From the NCBI GenBank assembly GCA_031284365.1, contig JAISZX010000066.1, forward strand, positions 1 through 32,219: 32,219 bases of DNA, written 5' to 3'. A model generated the notes under the pieces. It saw only the letters and a program-made list of their open reading frames with translations, had not been told where the DNA came from and made no database searches. A program made the position numbers and the translations under genes. The stretch is from Holosporaceae bacterium. GTDB taxonomy: Bacteria > Pseudomonadota > Alphaproteobacteria > UBA3830. Below, in pieces: positions 1 to 8,123 of the stretch (its first letter is position 1; every line of letters starts with the position of its first letter).

Positions 1-83
1 ATATATGCAAATTCTTTTATAGTTTATTCTTGAGATATCTGGGGGAAAGAGGAAAATCCACAGTCACGGGGCGACCGAAGGAA

Positions 84-123
84 GCAAGTGCGCACTTATG
101 CGTATCCAGTATTCGGATAACGC
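84..123 (+). other. oriT: candidate oriT / nic region for the TraA relaxase
   Basis: Positions 86-97 form a perfect 12-base palindrome, AAGTGCGCACTT, followed by ATGCGT. From memory, the RSF1010 (MobQ) nick region contains TAAGTGCGCCCT and the Ti/rhizobial oriT contains AAGGGCGCAATTATACGT, which agrees with positions 86-103 at about 15 of 18 bases. Directly downstream is an imperfect inverted repeat, GCGTATCC (100-107) and GGATAACGC (115-123), placed like the inverted repeat that follows the Ti nick site. The block sits about 90 bases upstream of a MobQ-type relaxase gene, the usual place for its target. The palindrome and inverted repeat are seen; the nick function is inference. Confidence 0.5.
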
Positions 124-197
124 AAAATTGCCTACGGCGTATTTTGAGGAAATTTTGAGATATGCGAGGAGGTATGTTACCTTGTGAAGGTTTTGAT

Positions 198-224
198 ATG
201 ATCCAAGCAAATGGCGATATATAG
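198..224 (+). CDS. possible 8-codon leader peptide overlapping the traA start
   Basis: The relaxase ATG at 211 has no good ribosome binding site directly before it. An AAGG (187-190) sits seven bases before a different ATG at 198, which opens an eight-codon frame (MIQANGDI) ending at 222-224, just past the traA start. Ribosomes loaded there could re-initiate at traA, giving translational coupling. This rests only on spacing, and a frame this short can arise by chance. Confidence 0.25.
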   Translation: MIQANGDI

Positions 225-3200
225 CCTACATGTCGGTTTTGTAAGCAGGAGCAGCGGACGGAGCGCCGTACAATCTGCGGCTTACATTTGCGGAGAAAAT
301 TTGCACGAAGAGCGTCGCGACAAAATGGCAGATTATAGCAAGAAGGCCAAAAATGTGGCGTTTGTGGCTACGTTAGCTCCGGAGCAGAGCAGATATAAAG
401 GATTGGAAGTTTGGAACGCCGTTGAAAATTTCGAAGACAATTATGCAGATAAACATTTTAAAGACGAGAATGCCAGAATAAAATTTAAAAAATCTGCTCA
501 GACAGCCCAAACAGTCGTTGTGGCTCTTCCGAACGAATTTTCTCTAGCAACCAGCAAGGAATTGTTGGAAAAATTTATCAATACAAGATTTGTAAGTCGC
601 GGGTTAATCACGACTTATGCAATTCATAATTCTGAGGGAAATTCGCATGCGCATCTTCAAATTAGTCGGCGTGCAATTAATGAAAACGGCGATTTTTTGG
701 AGCGCAAAGATCGCGAAATTTGCACAAGAGCTGCTCTATTGGAAACGCGGAAACTATGGGCCGATATGACCAATGAATTTCTGGCTCGAGATGGGTTAAA
801 GGAGCGAATAACAGAAAAGAGTTTTGCGGATTTAGGAATTAATCTAGAGGCCACAAAGCATCGCGGCTGGTATGCGGACATTATTGGAACGGATAGCAGG
901 ATAGCGCAGGAAAATCTGGAAATCTCGAAAAGAAATGAAGAGAAAATTCTTATGGATCCGAGTATTATTTTGGATTATCTAAACGAAAAAAGCGCAGTAT
1001 TTAGCCAAAAGGATATTTTAAATGAAATTGGGAAAAGAGTCTTTGAAGGTAATAGGGTATCGGCGGTATTTGAGAAGGTTTTGGAGGAGGCGAAATACGT
1101 TGGAGAAAGCATCAACGGAGAGTTTTTGTATACGGGAGAGAGGTATCAGAAGCTGGAATCAGACGTGTTATCTAAATTTGATATTCTTGCATCGCAAGAG
1201 GCGAAAACAGTTTGCAGAAATGAGATAATTTTATCTGTTTTGGAAGAATACCCATATCTTAATAAAGAACAAAAAGTTGCTGTGGAAGGATTATGTGAAA
1301 ATGGTAATGTCGGCATTCTTCTGGGAAGGGCAGGGGCAGGCAAAACGACGACCATGAAAGCAGTGTCCGATATTTATAAAAACAGCGGGGCTCGAGTGAT
1401 AGGCATGAGTCTATCGGCGGTGGCCTCGGAAAATTTGGGCAGGGATGCGGCAATCGAAAGCGCAACGATAGCATCTTGGTCTCATAGATGGCGTTCCTAT
1501 GAGTTGGCGCAGGAGAGGTTTTTATCATTCGAAGCAGTGGTAACGGAGGGAATACTAAAGCAATTCGATTGGTATAACGATCTAAAAAGATATGAAAATT
1601 CTCAACTAAAATCCGGCGACGTAATTATAGTGGACGAAGCAGGAATGGTGGGCGCCAAGGATTGGAAGACGATACTGGACGCCGCCGAAAGGTTCGGAGC
1701 AAAGATAATAGCGGTAGGGGATGATAATCAATTCAAAGCGATTTCCGCCGGAGACTGCCTGAGGCAGTTCATAAATATGGATCGAGCAGAACTCAATGAT
1801 TCTACAACAATCGCCTCCGATGTCGACGAACTCCGGCAAAATGTATTCGAGCTTTCTGAAATTCATCGTCAACGTGAAAAATGGCAAAAGGAAGCGAGCG
1901 TTGAATTATCGAAGCTTAATGTGGGAGAAGCGCTGGCGAAATATGAAAATAACGGCCGGGTGCATACATGTGAAATTCCATCTTTCCCTGTGGCTAAAAA
2001 GTACTTAGAAATTGAAAAAATAGGATCGGCGGCTGTTTTGTGTTCCACCAATAGAGAGTGCACTACAATTAATGATGAAATCCGTTTTTTGAAGAAGGAG
2101 AAAGGAGAACTGGGGAAAGATTTTATAAAGATAAATGATAAAAACTTTGCTGAGAATGATAAGGTTATCTTTCAGGAAAATAATAAATTATTTGATGTGA
2201 AGAACGGGCAGGTTGGACTCGTAAAGTCGTTTTATGATGGAATCCTGTCTATAGAAACAGAATCAGGGACAAAAAACATCAATGTTTCAGAGTATGATAA
2301 AATAAATCATGGCTATGCGATAACGTTACATAAATCTCAGGGAAAAACTTTTGATAATACAATTGTAGTAGCCGGAAAGATGATGGATGCAAAAGCGATG
2401 TATGTGAGTATGACGAGGCATCGGGAAAATGTCGATTTATACTACAAAAAATCTGATTTTGGATCGTTCAGAGAGCTTGTAAACGCTGCGTCCAGATATG
2501 CCCATAAGGACTCTTTGGAGGATTATAGAAACATCGAAAATAAGAACAAAGCCAGAGTATTTGAATATAGGGAATTATTACTGGAAACTGCGTCTGTGCA
2601 GAGGGAAATAAATATCGGCGAAGCCGCATGGGAAGATTATTGGAAATTAAAAGAAAAGAGCAATACTCTTGGGAAAGAAATTTTGCAAAATTACGAGTCT
2701 TCGAAATTGTATTTGCATCAAATGGGAATCACAAAAGAGAAGCTAGAAATAGCAGTTGGCGTGAAGCTGCGACCGTTGAGCAACGTTGAGTTAGATGCAA
2801 AAAATACAGTTGAATTGTATGCAAAAACAGCCGGTGAAACGCGAACGTTATACAAAAAAATGAAAGCGGAAACCTTTAACATCAAAAATCATGTTTTATA
2901 CAAGCAATATTCGGAAATTCGCGATAATCGCAACGAATTCGCATCGAAAATTTTATCAAATTATCCGCTGCATCGGGAGTTTGTGAGAGAAATATCGAAA
3001 CAGTTCTTTATTTCCAGGAGAACTATGGAAAATCAGGTGAATTATGAAAAAAATGAGGCTGTTTTGAAAGAAATAGGAGCCATGAAGATAGCCCGCAATC
3101 CCTTCAGCAGACTTATACCAGCTACAGGAGAATTTATAAAGTCTGAGCAAAGCAATTCCCTCTATAAACTTTCACTGGAAGCCCACAGAAAAGTCGAAGG

Positions 3201-3690
3201 ATATGGCTTATATGTTAGCAGCGCCATGTTGGACAATTATGTGGGTTCAAAAGGCATAGAGATGGATACAAAAGAACAGATATACAAATATGCGAGCATA
3301 TTGGTTCAAAAAACTGTTGATGAACAAAATCTCAAAGCAGTATCTCCGGAATTGTTGGAATCTTGTATCAAACGAGCTATATGTTTTGAAGCATTAATGC
3401 AGGCTTCAGGGAAGAAAGAATTAACCCCCAAAATGGTAGACATTTTGCATAATAGGGCGCTGATATTGAGCGATAAATTAACGGACAATAATATTCGCGT
3501 GCTCAATGATAAGTCTCTTATGGAGCGAGCTAATTCAGCGATTCATGTGGAGAATGCATCTTCACTGTCGCCGGTTCAAAAAGAGCAAATTATCGATGCT
3601 CAAGTTCGAGAACTAAATCATGAGCGTCAGAGAGAAATATCCCAAATGAAAGAACTGGAAAAAAGTAAAAATTTTGAAATAGGTATGTGA
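211..3690 (+). CDS. traA: Ti-type conjugative relaxase/helicase TraA (MobA/MobL, MobQ)
   Basis: This 1159-residue protein nicks the element at oriT and unwinds the transferred strand. The N-terminus carries the MobA/MobL relaxase fold, with the early GRSAVQSAAY segment and the metal-binding histidine motif HNSEGNSHAHL near residues 138-148. A RecD-like helicase follows: Walker A GRAGAGKTT near 371-379, DEAG near 474, AVGDDNQFKAISAGD, the motif-V-like HGYAITLHKSQGKT near 700-712, and YVSMTRHREN. The last third is charged and helical with no motif I recognise. It is the only long plus-strand gene here and ends 13 bases from the convergent rpn gene. The Ti-type relaxase with F-type transfer genes is the known hybrid make-up of Rickettsiales RAGEs. 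The frame is intact. The start has no convincing ribosome site of its own. Confidence 0.95.
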   Translation: MAIYSLHVGFVSRSSGRSAVQSAAYICGENLHEERRDKMADYSKKAKNVAFVATLAPEQSRYKGLEVWNAVENFEDNYADKHFKDENARIKFKKSAQTAQTVVVALPNEFSLATSKELLEKFINTRFVSRGLITTYAIHNSEGNSHAHLQISRRAINENGDFLERKDREICTRAALLETRKLWADMTNEFLARDGLKERITEKSFADLGINLEATKHRGWYADIIGTDSRIAQENLEISKRNEEKILMDPSIILDYLNEKSAVFSQKDILNEIGKRVFEGNRVSAVFEKVLEEAKYVGESINGEFLYTGERYQKLESDVLSKFDILASQEAKTVCRNEIILSVLEEYPYLNKEQKVAVEGLCENGNVGILLGRAGAGKTTTMKAVSDIYKNSGARVIGMSLSAVASENLGRDAAIESATIASWSHRWRSYELAQERFLSFEAVVTEGILKQFDWYNDLKRYENSQLKSGDVIIVDEAGMVGAKDWKTILDAAERFGAKIIAVGDDNQFKAISAGDCLRQFINMDRAELNDSTTIASDVDELRQNVFELSEIHRQREKWQKEASVELSKLNVGEALAKYENNGRVHTCEIPSFPVAKKYLEIEKIGSAAVLCSTNRECTTINDEIRFLKKEKGELGKDFIKINDKNFAENDKVIFQENNKLFDVKNGQVGLVKSFYDGILSIETESGTKNINVSEYDKINHGYAITLHKSQGKTFDNTIVVAGKMMDAKAMYVSMTRHRENVDLYYKKSDFGSFRELVNAASRYAHKDSLEDYRNIENKNKARVFEYRELLLETASVQREINIGEAAWEDYWKLKEKSNTLGKEILQNYESSKLYLHQMGITKEKLEIAVGVKLRPLSNVELDAKNTVELYAKTAGETRTLYKKMKAETFNIKNHVLYKQYSEIRDNRNEFASKILSNYPLHREFVREISKQFFISRRTMENQVNYEKNEAVLKEIGAMKIARNPFSRLIPATGEFIKSEQSNSLYKLSLEAHRKVEGYGLYVSSAMLDNYVGSKGIEMDTKEQIYKYASILVQKTVDEQNLKAVSPELLESCIKRAICFEALMQASGKKELTPKMVDILHNRALILSDKLTDNNIRVLNDKSLMERANSAIHVENASSLSPVQKEQIIDAQVRELNHERQREISQMKELEKSKNFEIGM

Positions 3691-3703
3691 CGATAAATTA
3701 CTT

Positions 3704-4525
3704 TTACAGAGATTTTATTTCAGAAATCGCTAACCCTGTAATTTCTGAAATTTCACGCAACTCCATATTTCTTGCCAGTAATTTTTGAGCGATTTTTTTC
3801 TTTTCATTTGTTTCACCTTCTTCTCTAGCGATGGTGAGTTCGCTATTATGGTCACTGATGGTTCTCTGGCGAAGATCGGCTATGGCACGGACTTCATCAT
3901 CGGCACTGATGTATTTTAGCGTCTCCATTGCTTCCTTTATTTCTTCTATTTCCAAGAACATCTCGTCAATAAAAATCGGATTTTTCAAAAAAGAAAGCCA
4001 GGCGGTGAGGAGATCGCGCCGATCGGCTTTTTTCGGATCGAAGCGCGGTAACTCCACAAAAAATATCCTCGCCTTATCGGTCATAATCTGATATGGATCG
4101 GGATCGCTCGGCTGAAACGTCATGTAGACTTCACTTATGGCGTTTTGGCGATCTGTCACGTTCTCCCCAAGTATCCAGACTCCGATGACGTTCGGTCCGT
4201 TGTAGGATTTTCCCTTCTTTACGGCTCTGGGCATCATGTTGGCCAGATAATGGAAGGCCCGCTGAGGGATCTCGCCGGTGTTGCGTACCTGAATTTCAAT
4301 ATCTAGTTTTGTGCCATTGTCGGTGGTGGCCTTCACGTCTAGACGGCTGGCCTTGTCCCTTTCTAGAATCCTCTCGATTTCGGTATTTTCTAACTGTAGG
4401 TCATTGATATATGGATTGTTTTTGAACAGAGAATTTAAAAGCGAGATTAACAGCGGTTTGTTCTTCTCCACACCGAAGATATTTTTAAATATGTAATCTA
4501 ATTTCGGGTCTAGTAGGTCTATCAT
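3704..4525 (-). CDS. rpn: Rpn-family recombination-promoting nuclease (PD-(D/E)XK)
   Basis: This 273-residue protein matches the Rpn / PDDEXK_2 family, DNA nucleases often labelled putative transposases and common in Rickettsiales and Holosporales genomes. It opens with the family-typical MIDLLDPKLDYIFKNIFG. The catalytic core is visible as RLDVK (D63) and LDIEIQV (D75, E77, Q79), the E-x-Q form of the motif, followed by the RAFHYLANM segment. The C-terminal tail, with IAREEGE and then REISEITGLAISEI, is the usual family ending. The length looks complete. It lies alone between traD and the convergent traA, with its own likely promoter about 40 bases upstream, so it is probably an accessory gene rather than part of transfer. 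Whether it acts on this element's own recombination is unknown. Confidence 0.9.
   Translation of the reverse strand: MIDLLDPKLDYIFKNIFGVEKNKPLLISLLNSLFKNNPYINDLQLENTEIERILERDKASRLDVKATTDNGTKLDIEIQVRNTGEIPQRAFHYLANMMPRAVKKGKSYNGPNVIGVWILGENVTDRQNAISEVYMTFQPSDPDPYQIMTDKARIFFVELPRFDPKKADRRDLLTAWLSFLKNPIFIDEMFLEIEEIKEAMETLKYISADDEVRAIADLRQRTISDHNSELTIAREEGETNEKKKIAQKLLARNMELREISEITGLAISEIKSL
3717..3751. terminator. 11-bp inverted repeat where traA and rpn converge
   Basis: ATTTCAGAAAT (3717-3727) and ATTTCTGAAAT (3741-3751) are perfect inverted repeats around a 13-base loop, inside the last codons of rpn and 26 bases past the traA stop. It could end transcripts from either side. No clear U-run follows on the plus strand, and the arms partly reflect a repeated Glu-Ile-Ser in the Rpn tail, so the role is uncertain. 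Confidence 0.3.
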
Positions 4526-4566
4526 AACTACATCCGCTTCGTAATATGCGTCCGCATACGCGAGTA

Positions 4567-4572
4567 ATTATA
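4567..4572 (-). promoter_or_regulatory. candidate -10 box for rpn
   Basis: Read on the minus strand this is a perfect TATAAT, about 42 bases before the rpn start. The region 17-18 bases further upstream (TTATAT) is a poor -35. A small hairpin (TATGCG 4545-4550, CGCATA 4553-4558, two-base loop) lies between the box and the start and could modulate the transcript. Confidence 0.35.
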
Positions 4573-4601
4573 CAATATCCTTACGAAAAATATAACTTTT
4601 T

Positions 4602-7310
4602 TCAGCGCAGCAAAACATCTTCCACATTATGTGGTTTAAAAAGGCGGTTACCTGAGCTAATATGCGTTACCGTTTCTCCAAATGACTGGACTAATTGTTG
4701 GGCATTGTTTGTTTCGGAAAGCAGTAGCTTATTGCAGTCGGATAATTCACGAGAATTTTCAAAGAAGTGATTGATTATTATGGTATTTGAAGCGTGCTGT
4801 ATCAATTTCTTCCCCATAACGATTTTAATGGTTTCAGGAGTAATTATTTTCTCCATAAATGGCGTTAGCGCCTGCAGATGAACATCGCCTCCGCAGGATA
4901 ACCAAAGTACGGATTTATTCGATCCATAATATTCAGAAAAAGAGAATTCTTTTCTTTTCGAAATCAGCGCCTTAAAGCAGTGGAGCTCTTTTGCTATTCG
5001 GCTGCGGATTTTGATAAAAGTATCCTCATTATCTTCGATATTAACGAATGGCATCAATATAGATTTGATCTGTTTGAATGGAGCAAAACACAGTATTTGA
5101 AAGAATTCCTTTGTATTAATATCAAGACCAATGAGATATGCTATCAAATCCTCAATTTCTGCACATTCTGTTTTGATATTTTTAGCGAATCCCGAGATAT
5201 TTTGGCTATGGCGCAAATCTCCGAGGAAATCCCAAGATAAGCCGTTTTTTCTCAGAGGATTTATCAAAATATCGTCTTTTTCTGCCAAATGTTCGAAAAG
5301 AAAGTCTCCCTCTTCGAAGACTATGCCCTTTCGTTTACTGATCCTCATATCCGTCAATAATTGCCCCACGGTTTGGTTTATGGAGTCATCATTTCCCCAT
5401 ATATAGAAGGGCCTTTCGAATACAACTTCTGAGAAGTTCATGCCGGATAATTTTAGATAATCACCAAAAAATTTTGAGTATTTCTCACTAAATGTACTCA
5501 AGTCCAAAAGACGAACGGAGGTCGCCATATCTTGTTGGCATGGTTTTTGGTGGCCGTGCTCATGTAGTTTAAATTTCGTTTTAGCGACTACAGCTATTCC
5601 CGAGAATTTGATGAATGCCTCACCTGGGGTAAGATTCATGATTTCAGCATAGGGCACTGTTTGCTTTTTCTCGGTTTTTTGAGCGATATTAACTCCATCT
5701 CTCATGGTGTTTGCGCCGTAGGAAATGGCTTCCGACGCGGACACTTCTTCCTTCTCTCCGAGGAAGCTGCTCATATATTTAGCGGTATCCGGTTCGGGTA
5801 TGCCCATGACGATTTTAGTTCCACAAAGCCCTGTGATTGTTCTTGCAACTTCGTGGCCATAAATCCTATTCAATTGGGATATCATTTGGGTTCCAATAAC
5901 AAAGCAACCTCCGTATTTTCTGATTTCCGCCAATGACGTTTCTATTCTCGGCAGTCTATTCAGATTATGAAGCTCGTCGATGAAGAACCAGCAACGTGAC
6001 AAACGTGACGTTTGATCCGATATTTGCTTGGTACCAAATTTCAGTATTTTTGATCCAATCGCCTCCGTTGTCGGCGAATCTTGGCAGCAATTTTCCTGTC
6101 TCATCAGTGATTCAGTGGCGATCGATAACCAAGCAGTGATCAAAGGAGTCAATGATGCTCTTTCCACAGGTCTACATGATAGAAACAAAAGGCCATTTTT
6201 ATCCGAAGCAATCCATTTTCGAATGCTGAAATTTCCGTCAGAGGACTCCTTCAGAATATCAAAAACCGAAATGGCGTTAATGAGCATGGCGCGAACGGAA
6301 ATGGCCATTTTATCGGCTCTTTCGTCCATCAAACCATGGCCATATGTTCCCTCCAGATAATTTTGCATCTCCTTGAGGGATACTTTGAGCAATAGATTCA
6401 GAAACTCGTCAGTAGATTTTCCTTCCTTGATAGCTTTTTTAGCGGTTTCTTGGAAGACAATTTTAGCTGCTTCTTCCCAGAATTTATCTTGGCTATTTTC
6501 GCCGTTTCCGATAAGACAGGCGGCGACGTTTTTCAGTAAAATTTCGTCCTGACATTCGTTCAGAAAACTCCAGGAAATGGAGCGACCATCCAGTGGATTT
6601 AATATGATATCTCGACTTTCATCATAATATTTGTTCAAGTACGTGCCTACGGTATCAACAATGACGATCTTCTCGTTTTTGGTCGCAATCTGATCCAGAA
6701 GCTCAATCATGACGTTTGTTTTGCCGGAGCCTGTTGTGCCGGTAAGAATCGTGTGTCGGCATTCGGTTCCCTTGGGATAGGGGATATCCGCCAATATAAT
6801 GTCGCTTTTGTGTCTGATATATTTCCTGATTTTTGTTCCTTTCACATACTCATGTCCGGAAATCAGTTCTTTGCCGTCGCTGAGAGATTTGCCAAAATAT
6901 TTGTTGAAAAGCACCATGAGAAGCATGGCGGCAATGCTGATGCATGTGCTGAGCTTGAGAGCAAAGCTCAATGAGTCTTCAAAGCTAGCTTTGAAAAACA
7001 AACAAGGTTCGCCCGTGGCAATGACATAATCCGATACCTCTTTCCATTTACCGCTTCCAAATTTGAAATATGAGTGACTGAACAGGGTGGATGGAAGCGT
7101 CGTCATGTTGCTTCTATAGGTTGCTTTCAGGCAAACGAAATAGTTCCATATGCTGCTCGAGTTCCATTTGTTTATGAGATAGAAAAGGAAGCTCCCAAGA
7201 AAGCTCAGTCGCCCCACAAGCCAGATGACGTTCCAGTTTTGCATCATCATGCGCACACGATGCGCCAGCACCTGTCCGCCAATGGTGCTATGGTCTGAAT
7301 ATCTACTCAC
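4602..7310 (-). CDS. traD: F-type coupling protein TraD with a degenerate second ATPase-like domain
   Basis: TraD is the inner-membrane ATPase that hands the relaxase-DNA complex to the secretion channel. The N-terminus has the STIGGQVLAHRVRMM segment typical of F-type TraD and two membrane spans (about residues 28-47 and 125-145). Walker A is GTTGSGKT near 190-197 and Walker B is WFFIDELHN near 439-447, with the family segment GTQMISQLNRIYG after it. At 902 residues it is well over F TraD (about 720). Residues from about 630 repeat the order of the first domain without a P-loop: DILINPLRKNGLSWDFL mirrors DIILNPLDGRSISWSFL, and VLWLSC...LTPF mirrors LLFLSC...LTPL. The start is GTG, set by an AGGAG seven bases upstream. 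It is last of the transfer genes in transcription order. Confidence 0.93.
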   Translation of the reverse strand: MSRYSDHSTIGGQVLAHRVRMMMQNWNVIWLVGRLSFLGSFLFYLINKWNSSSIWNYFVCLKATYRSNMTTLPSTLFSHSYFKFGSGKWKEVSDYVIATGEPCLFFKASFEDSLSFALKLSTCISIAAMLLMVLFNKYFGKSLSDGKELISGHEYVKGTKIRKYIRHKSDIILADIPYPKGTECRHTILTGTTGSGKTNVMIELLDQIATKNEKIVIVDTVGTYLNKYYDESRDIILNPLDGRSISWSFLNECQDEILLKNVAACLIGNGENSQDKFWEEAAKIVFQETAKKAIKEGKSTDEFLNLLLKVSLKEMQNYLEGTYGHGLMDERADKMAISVRAMLINAISVFDILKESSDGNFSIRKWIASDKNGLLFLSCRPVERASLTPLITAWLSIATESLMRQENCCQDSPTTEAIGSKILKFGTKQISDQTSRLSRCWFFIDELHNLNRLPRIETSLAEIRKYGGCFVIGTQMISQLNRIYGHEVARTITGLCGTKIVMGIPEPDTAKYMSSFLGEKEEVSASEAISYGANTMRDGVNIAQKTEKKQTVPYAEIMNLTPGEAFIKFSGIAVVAKTKFKLHEHGHQKPCQQDMATSVRLLDLSTFSEKYSKFFGDYLKLSGMNFSEVVFERPFYIWGNDDSINQTVGQLLTDMRISKRKGIVFEEGDFLFEHLAEKDDILINPLRKNGLSWDFLGDLRHSQNISGFAKNIKTECAEIEDLIAYLIGLDINTKEFFQILCFAPFKQIKSILMPFVNIEDNEDTFIKIRSRIAKELHCFKALISKRKEFSFSEYYGSNKSVLWLSCGGDVHLQALTPFMEKIITPETIKIVMGKKLIQHASNTIIINHFFENSRELSDCNKLLLSETNNAQQLVQSFGETVTHISSGNRLFKPHNVEDVLLR

Positions 7311-7427
7311 CAGGATGCTCCTGGAGGCGATAGCTCAATCCGATTATCTTTTTTCAATGATGCCTCTTTCTTGATCATAGTTAATTTTTCGTTAAATCCC
7401 AGTAGCCTCAGACCATAGCAAACAGAC

Positions 7428-7450
7428 TTATCCACAGAAATTGTGGATAT
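7428..7450. other. inverted pair of DnaA-box-like 9-mers
   Basis: TTATCCACA (7428-7436) is a perfect DnaA-box consensus, and TGTGGATAT (7442-7450) is its inverted partner with one mismatch. They form a hairpin with 8-base arms and a 5-base loop. It lies in the 146-base gap between the 221-residue gene and traD. It could be a DnaA site pair, a weak terminator or attenuator ahead of traD, or chance. No U-run follows in the sense direction. Confidence 0.35.
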
Positions 7451-7456
7451 TAACCA

Positions 7457-8122
7457 TTACAATTGTTCCGCAATTTTTTGTTGCTCCTCTTGCCGATACC
7501 TTTCTTGATAAAAGAGGATTTCATCAGAAAATTGCTTGGTTACATAGGATAAAGCTGTGATAAATTCCATGTGAGGTTCAACTAGCGCTATCTCTATATT
7601 TTTGCTTACATATAAAGCGGTGTTGTCTCCTACAGATGGGATATCTGAACTTGCAACTGTGTATTTTTTAGATAATTCTGAATGTAACTGTGAAAATCTT
7701 TTGCCACCACAATGCATCAGAAATCGTATTACTAAGCCTTTCTGATCTAAAATTAATTCAACTTTTTTTACGGGCAAACTCTCAGAAGAAAAATCATCTG
7801 CATTTAAATATAAGACTTTATATTTTTTATTGTAGATACTATCTTCCTTAATTACCTCAAACCTATCTCTAATCTCTTCTTCAGTTGTATTTTCTATCTC
7901 TATTCCATACGGAGCGGGATTGCCGATGCTCGGTCTCGGAACGATAGGTTTCTTTTTCGGGAGGATGGGTTTCTTTTGTTGCAATTCAATTGCTTGCTTC
8001 TGTTTTTGTCGTCGCTCCAAAGCGTTCCTGTCCTGATAATAGCTATAACCATATTTTCCGAGCAAAATCACCACGCAAGCGATCGCGCTTGCTAAGTATA
8101 TGCGTTTGTCTTTCTTATCCAT
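7457..8122 (-). CDS. unrecognised membrane-anchored protein, 221 residues
   Basis: I do not recognise this protein. It has a charged start, one hydrophobic span at about residues 8-25, then a basic, proline-rich linker (KKPILPKKKPIVPRP) and a soluble domain of about 150 residues. That layout suggests a protein anchored in the inner membrane with its bulk in the periplasm. No cysteine pair or lipobox is evident. It starts one base after the stop of the cysteine desulfurase gene, with an AAAGG ribosome site inside that gene's end, so the two are almost certainly translated together. A gap of about 146 bases with a hairpin separates it from traD. A role with the desulfurase or in the transfer envelope complex is inference. 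Confidence 0.75.
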   Translation of the reverse strand: MDKKDKRIYLASAIACVVILLGKYGYSYYQDRNALERRQKQKQAIELQQKKPILPKKKPIVPRPSIGNPAPYGIEIENTTEEEIRDRFEVIKEDSIYNKKYKVLYLNADDFSSESLPVKKVELILDQKGLVIRFLMHCGGKRFSQLHSELSKKYTVASSDIPSVGDNTALYVSKNIEIALVEPHMEFITALSYVTKQFSDEILFYQERYRQEEQQKIAEQL

Positions 8123-8123
8123 A

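Noticed and set aside
23-187. Open frame ending in MRIQYSDNAKLPTAYFEEIL, a possible small gene before traA
   Set aside because: It has no ribosome site or family likeness I can name, and it runs across the oriT-like block, which explains the sequence better.
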